NCBI GenBank assembly: GCA_032249695.1
Contig: JAVVHE010000014.1
Coordinates: forward strand, 9,552 to 73,551
Source of the DNA: JAVVHE01 sp032249695
GTDB taxonomy: Bacteria; Pseudomonadota; Alphaproteobacteria; Sphingomonadales; Sphingomonadaceae
DNA length: 64,000 bases
Direction of reading: 5' to 3'
Shown: piece after piece, positions 60,911 through 64,000 of the stretch
How positions within the stretch are numbered: the first letter of the stretch is position 1
How the letters are laid out: every line of letters starts with the position of its first letter
Notes under the pieces: model-generated
What the model saw: the letters and a program-made list of their open reading frames with translations, nothing else
Told to the model about the DNA's origin: nothing
The model's database searches: none
Made by a program: the position numbers and the translations under genes

Positions 60911-62551
60911 TCAACCCGGCAGGCGGAAGCCCGGAGCGATCTCCCTGGGATCGATCTTCAGCGCGATGACTGCGGGCAGGCCGCTCGCGCGCGCGTCGGC
61001 GAAGGCTTGGGCGAAATCCTCGGTGCGCTCCACCGCAGCCCCGAAGCCGCCATAGGCGCGGGCCAACGCTGCGAAATCGGGATTGGTGAGCGCGGTCATC
61101 GCGGGGCGGCCGGGGAAATCGCGCGCCTGGTGCATCGCGATCGTGCCGTACTGGCCGTTGTCCACCACCAGCGTCACCACCGCGATGCCGTAGCGCGCGG
61201 CGGTCGCCAGCTCATGCGCGCTCATCATGAAGTCGCCGTCGCCCGCCACGCAGACCACGTCGCGCTCGGGGTGGACCAGCTTGGCGGCGAGCGCGGCGGG
61301 GAAGCCGTAGCCCATCGCGCCGCTGGTGGGGGCGAGCTGGGTGCCGAAACGGCGGTGCTGGTGGAAGCGGTGGACCCAGGCGGAGAAGTTGCCGGCGCCG
61401 TTCGTGAGGATGGCCTCGCCGGGAAGCGTCGCCGTCACGTGCGCGATCACCGCGGCCATGTTGACGCCCGACTGCACCGTGGTCGGCGTGCTCCACGCCT
61501 CGTAGTCGGCGCGTGCCCCCGCCAGCCAGCCGGGCTCGACGTTGAGCCCCAGGACATGGGCGAGTTCCAAGAGCACGCGCGCCATCTCGGCAGGGCCGGA
61601 CTGCACCGCGAGCGCGGGGCGGTAGACGCCGCCCAGCACCTCGGGATCGACATGCGCCCAGATGAGCGTCTGGCCGGGCACCGGCGGCTGCGGCAGCGTG
61701 TAGCCGGCGGTTGCATTTTCGGTCAGACGCGCACCGATCACCAGCAGCAGGTCGGCGTCGCGCAGGCGCGCGGCGAGCTTGGGGTTGGTGCCGAGCCCCA
61801 CCTCGCCCGCGAAATTGGGGTGGGCGTTGTCGATCAGGTCCTTGCGCCGCCAGCTGGTTGCCACGGGGACGCCCAGCCGCCTTGCCGCCTCGGCCAGTTC
61901 GGCGCAGGCGCGTTCGGTCCAGCCGCTGCCGCCGATCCAGATGAGCGGTCGCCGCGCCGCCTGCAGCCGCTTGGCGAGCTCGGCCACGTCGGCGGGCGAC
62001 GGCGTCGGGTGGAGCAGGCGGAACGGCGTCGACACCGCAGACGGCGAGGGCTCGCCCAACACATCCTCGGGCAGCGCGACGACGACCGGGCCGGGGCGGC
62101 CCGACCGCGCGTGGGCGACGGCGGCGGCGATCACTTCGGGCGTGCGCCCGGCCTCGCGCAGCGTCAGCGCCTTCTTCGCGAGCGGGGCGAAGAACGCATC
62201 GTAGTCCACCTCCTGGAACGCGCCGCGCCCCAGCATCGAGCGCTCGACCTGGCCGACGAGCAGCAGCATCGGCGTCGAGTCGTGGCGCGCGGTGTGGACC
62301 CCGATCGCTGCGTGCGTGGCGCCCGGACCGCGCGTGACTAGGCACACGCCAGGGCGGCCGGTCAGCTTGCCATAGGCTTCGGCCATGTGCGCCGCGGTCG
62401 CCTCGTGCCGACAGGTGACGAGCGCGATGCGGTCCCCCACATCGCGCAGCGCGTCGATCAGCGGCAGATAGCTTTCGCCCGGGACTCCGAAGGCGTGGGT
62501 GACGCCTTCGGCCAGCAGCGTGTCGACGATGGCGCGGGCGGCAGTGATCAT
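60911..62551 (-). CDS. Thiamine-diphosphate-dependent enzyme (acetolactate-synthase-like)
   Basis: 546 aa with three domains. The N-terminal Pyr domain has the catalytic Glu in TCRHEATAAHMAEAYGKLTG. The middle domain has RRPLIWIGGSGWTERACAEL. The C-terminal PP domain has the GDGDFMMSAHELATA thiamine-Mg motif and DNGQYGTIAMHQ. No small regulatory subunit gene follows. It lies 51 bp upstream of the M20 hydrolase in the same direction, so a role in arginine catabolism (as for 2-ketoarginine decarboxylase AruI) is possible. The start is the ATG MITAARAIVDTLLAEG. Confidence 0.88.
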   Translation of the reverse strand: MITAARAIVDTLLAEGVTHAFGVPGESYLPLIDALRDVGDRIALVTCRHEATAAHMAEAYGKLTGRPGVCLVTRGPGATHAAIGVHTARHDSTPMLLLVGQVERSMLGRGAFQEVDYDAFFAPLAKKALTLREAGRTPEVIAAAVAHARSGRPGPVVVALPEDVLGEPSPSAVSTPFRLLHPTPSPADVAELAKRLQAARRPLIWIGGSGWTERACAELAEAARRLGVPVATSWRRKDLIDNAHPNFAGEVGLGTNPKLAARLRDADLLLVIGARLTENATAGYTLPQPPVPGQTLIWAHVDPEVLGGVYRPALAVQSGPAEMARVLLELAHVLGLNVEPGWLAGARADYEAWSTPTTVQSGVNMAAVIAHVTATLPGEAILTNGAGNFSAWVHRFHQHRRFGTQLAPTSGAMGYGFPAALAAKLVHPERDVVCVAGDGDFMMSAHELATAARYGIAVVTLVVDNGQYGTIAMHQARDFPGRPAMTALTNPDFAALARAYGGFGAAVERTEDFAQAFADARASGLPAVIALKIDPREIAPGFRLPG

Positions 62552-62603
62552 TCTGGGCGCGTGGCGGGGCGGGGGCGGCGCGTCAACCGGGTGGGCGGGA
62601 TCG

Positions 62604-62650
62604 GCGAGCGGGCGAGCGGGCGGGCAGGCGGGCGGGCGGGCGGGCGGGCC
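62604..62650. repeat. GGGC/GGCG microsatellite
   Basis: About 47 bp of near-perfect 4-bp units (GGCG/GGGC), first with A-containing variants, then pure. It lies about 50 bp upstream of the ThDP enzyme start, in its 5' region, where length changes by slippage could alter expression. Confidence 0.7.
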
Positions 62651-62773
62651 ACGCAACGATCGTGCGAAATCGTCGACGATGACGTCGCCGCCATCCCGAT
62701 GGGTCAACCCGGGCCCCCGGCGAACGGGTCGACGGCTCATCTTTGTTGACCCTGCCGCGCGCGAGGCCGGGTG

Positions 62774-63667
62774 TCACTGTTCAGCAGGTCTGGCGGTCAC
62801 GCGCGCGATGAACGCGGCGATGTCGTCAAGCACCGGCGCGCGGCCCCGGAAGGGCTGGGCGAGCGCAGTGAGGATGCCGATGTGGCCCAGCCTGGGATAG
62901 CGCCGCACCTCGGCCGACACCCCGGCGCCGCGCAGCTTCTGGCCGAGCGCATCGCTGTTGCGCGGCTGGACCGTGTCGTCGGCCGCCCCGGTCAGCAGCA
63001 GCGCGGGCGGGTCGCCCGGCCCGGCGTGGGTGATCGGCTGCGTGTCGGTCGGGTCGGGCCACGCGCCGAACGCTGCAACCGCGGCGGGGACCGTGAACGG
63101 CGCGAAATCATAGGGCCCCGCCAGCCCCGCCCAGCCTTTGACCGCCGCCCGATCCGCCCCAAGCCAGCGCTCGTCGACCGCCAGCATCGCCGCGATATAG
63201 GCGCCCGCCGAGTGGCCCACCAAGACGATCCGCCTCGGGTCGCCCCCATACTCCCCCGCATGGCGCTCGGCCCAGCGCACCGCTGCGGCGCCGTCCTCGA
63301 TGAAGGCGGGATAGCGCACCTGCGGCACCAGCCGGTAGTCGGGGACGATGACCACAAATCCCCTGGCCGAAAGCGCCCGGCCCGCGAAGGCGTAGCCCGC
63401 CCGCGTGCCGCTGTTCCAGCTGCCGCCGTAGAAGAACACAACCGTCGGCATTGCGCCCGAAGCAGGGCGCGCGGGCGCATAGACGTCCAGCTTGCGCCGC
63501 GGGCCATCGCCATAGGCCACGCCGCGCGCGACCTGCCGCGCCGCCGAGTCCTTCGGCACGAGCGCGTTGAAGGTGCGCAAGGGGGAGCAGGCCGCGAGCA
63601 TGGCTGCCACGACGGCAAGAGTTAAGACGGGGCGGCTCAAGCTATTCGAACGGCGGTTCACGGCCAT
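62774..63667 (-). CDS. Lipoprotein alpha/beta hydrolase (carboxylesterase-like)
   Basis: 297 aa. The signal VLTLAVVAAMLAACSPLRTF has lipobox LAAC. The hydrolase fold has an oxyanion stretch FFYGGSWNSG, nucleophile elbow GHSAGAY, Asp in GAADDTVQP and His in RLGHIGIL. It resembles feruloyl-esterase/acetylesterase-type enzymes acting on acyl or sugar esters, in the periplasm or on the outer membrane. The start MAVNRRSNSLSRPV gives the shortest sensible signal; the frame is open upstream into the tandem repeat. Confidence 0.88.
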   Translation of the reverse strand: MAVNRRSNSLSRPVLTLAVVAAMLAACSPLRTFNALVPKDSAARQVARGVAYGDGPRRKLDVYAPARPASGAMPTVVFFYGGSWNSGTRAGYAFAGRALSARGFVVIVPDYRLVPQVRYPAFIEDGAAAVRWAERHAGEYGGDPRRIVLVGHSAGAYIAAMLAVDERWLGADRAAVKGWAGLAGPYDFAPFTVPAAVAAFGAWPDPTDTQPITHAGPGDPPALLLTGAADDTVQPRNSDALGQKLRGAGVSAEVRRYPRLGHIGILTALAQPFRGRAPVLDDIAAFIARVTARPAEQ

Positions 63668-63730
63668 GCGCGGAGCCTGCCTCTGTTCGGATTCGACAAG
63701 CAACTGCGTTTGCTGGACGAATCCGGCTAC

Positions 63731-64000
63731 CCCGGCGCTCTGCTCCGTGCCGATCCGACTGACGCGATCCATCGTGCATCGTTATGACCGCGTGCCCGCG
63801 CATACTGTCGAAGCCCGCCGGGTGTCGATGCTGGCTCTCCTGCGCGCATCGGCTGCAGCCTCGCCCCCGGCGCTCTGCTCTGTACCGATCCGACTGACGC
63901 GATCGATCGTGCATCGTCAGGCCGCGCGCCCGCGCACACCGTCGCAGCCCGCCGGGTGTCGATGCTGGCTCTCCTGCGCGCATCGGCTGCAGCCTCGCCC
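63731..64000. repeat. 135-bp tandem repeat, two copies to the window edge
   Basis: Copy 1 is 63,731-63,865 and copy 2 is 63,866-64,000. Both start CCCGGCGCTCTGCT and share GACGCGATC, TCGTGCATCGT, GCCCGCCGGGTGTCGATGC and TGGCTCTCCTGCGCGCATC. They differ at scattered positions, most in the middle. The unit is a multiple of three and stays open in one frame on the minus strand, but has no protein resemblance. More copies may lie beyond the edge. Confidence 0.85.

Noticed and set aside
63731..64000. CRISPR array
   Set aside because: The repeat units are 135 bp and directly adjacent, without unique spacers, and no cas genes are nearby.

Overview
The window is GC-rich chromosomal DNA from an alphaproteobacterium. 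Gene order and protein style suggest a sphingomonad (Sphingomonas-like): an in-frame overlap at most operon junctions, a short 4.5S SRP RNA gene, an AST arginine operon carrying an M20 hydrolase, and GluRS plus GatCA for the indirect Gln-tRNA route. This assignment is inferred from gene content, not from a database search.

Layout. (1) 1-8.2 kb, minus strand: the spc/S10 ribosomal protein genes from rplR (cut by the left edge) back to rpsJ. (2) 8.2-14.1 kb, minus: tuf, then the str genes fusA, a small unknown membrane protein, rpsG and rpsL. Two decayed genes (a DUF2231 membrane protein and a sorbosone-dehydrogenase-like fragment) separate fusA from tuf, so tuf seems to have its own promoter. 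(3) 14.4-16.9 kb: a decayed SnoaL-like gene, dprA, plsY and a stop-interrupted ORF. (4) 17-28 kb: nadE, an AIM24-family gene, gltX, and a riboflavin operon (ribD, ribE, ribBA, ribH) that also holds a PepSY-type membrane protein, a secreted prolyl oligopeptidase and a secreted RidA-like protein. (5) 28-35 kb: marC, folD, a MATE pump, gatC-gatA, a class II aldolase-like gene, galU. (6) 35-39.4 kb: rpsT with a clear terminator, dnaA, an IS5-type transposase remnant, a SnoaL-like gene and an S9 peptidase lacking half its propeller. (7) 39.4-45.3 kb: heparinase II/III-like gene, rpe, ffs, a [2Fe-2S] ferredoxin and two tandem cysteine desulfurases, with a divergent alpha/beta hydrolase. (8) 45.6-51.4 kb: a three-gene heavy-metal-type RND efflux operon. 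(9) 51.4-54.9 kb: tRNA-Arg(ACG), a small lipoprotein, then a type III polyketide synthase, methyltransferase and FAD oxidoreductase. (10) 54.9-62.6 kb, minus: a ThDP enzyme, M20 hydrolase, astA, astD and a membrane M28 peptidase. (11) 62.8-64 kb: a lipoprotein alpha/beta hydrolase and a 135-bp tandem repeat that runs off the right edge.

Most of the window is housekeeping. The accessory material of most interest is the type III PKS cassette, the arginine-catabolism operon with its unusual partners, the secreted peptidase/RidA pair inside the rib operon, the decayed genes that split the str/S10 locus, and the right-edge repeat. No complete mobile element, prophage or CRISPR array was seen.
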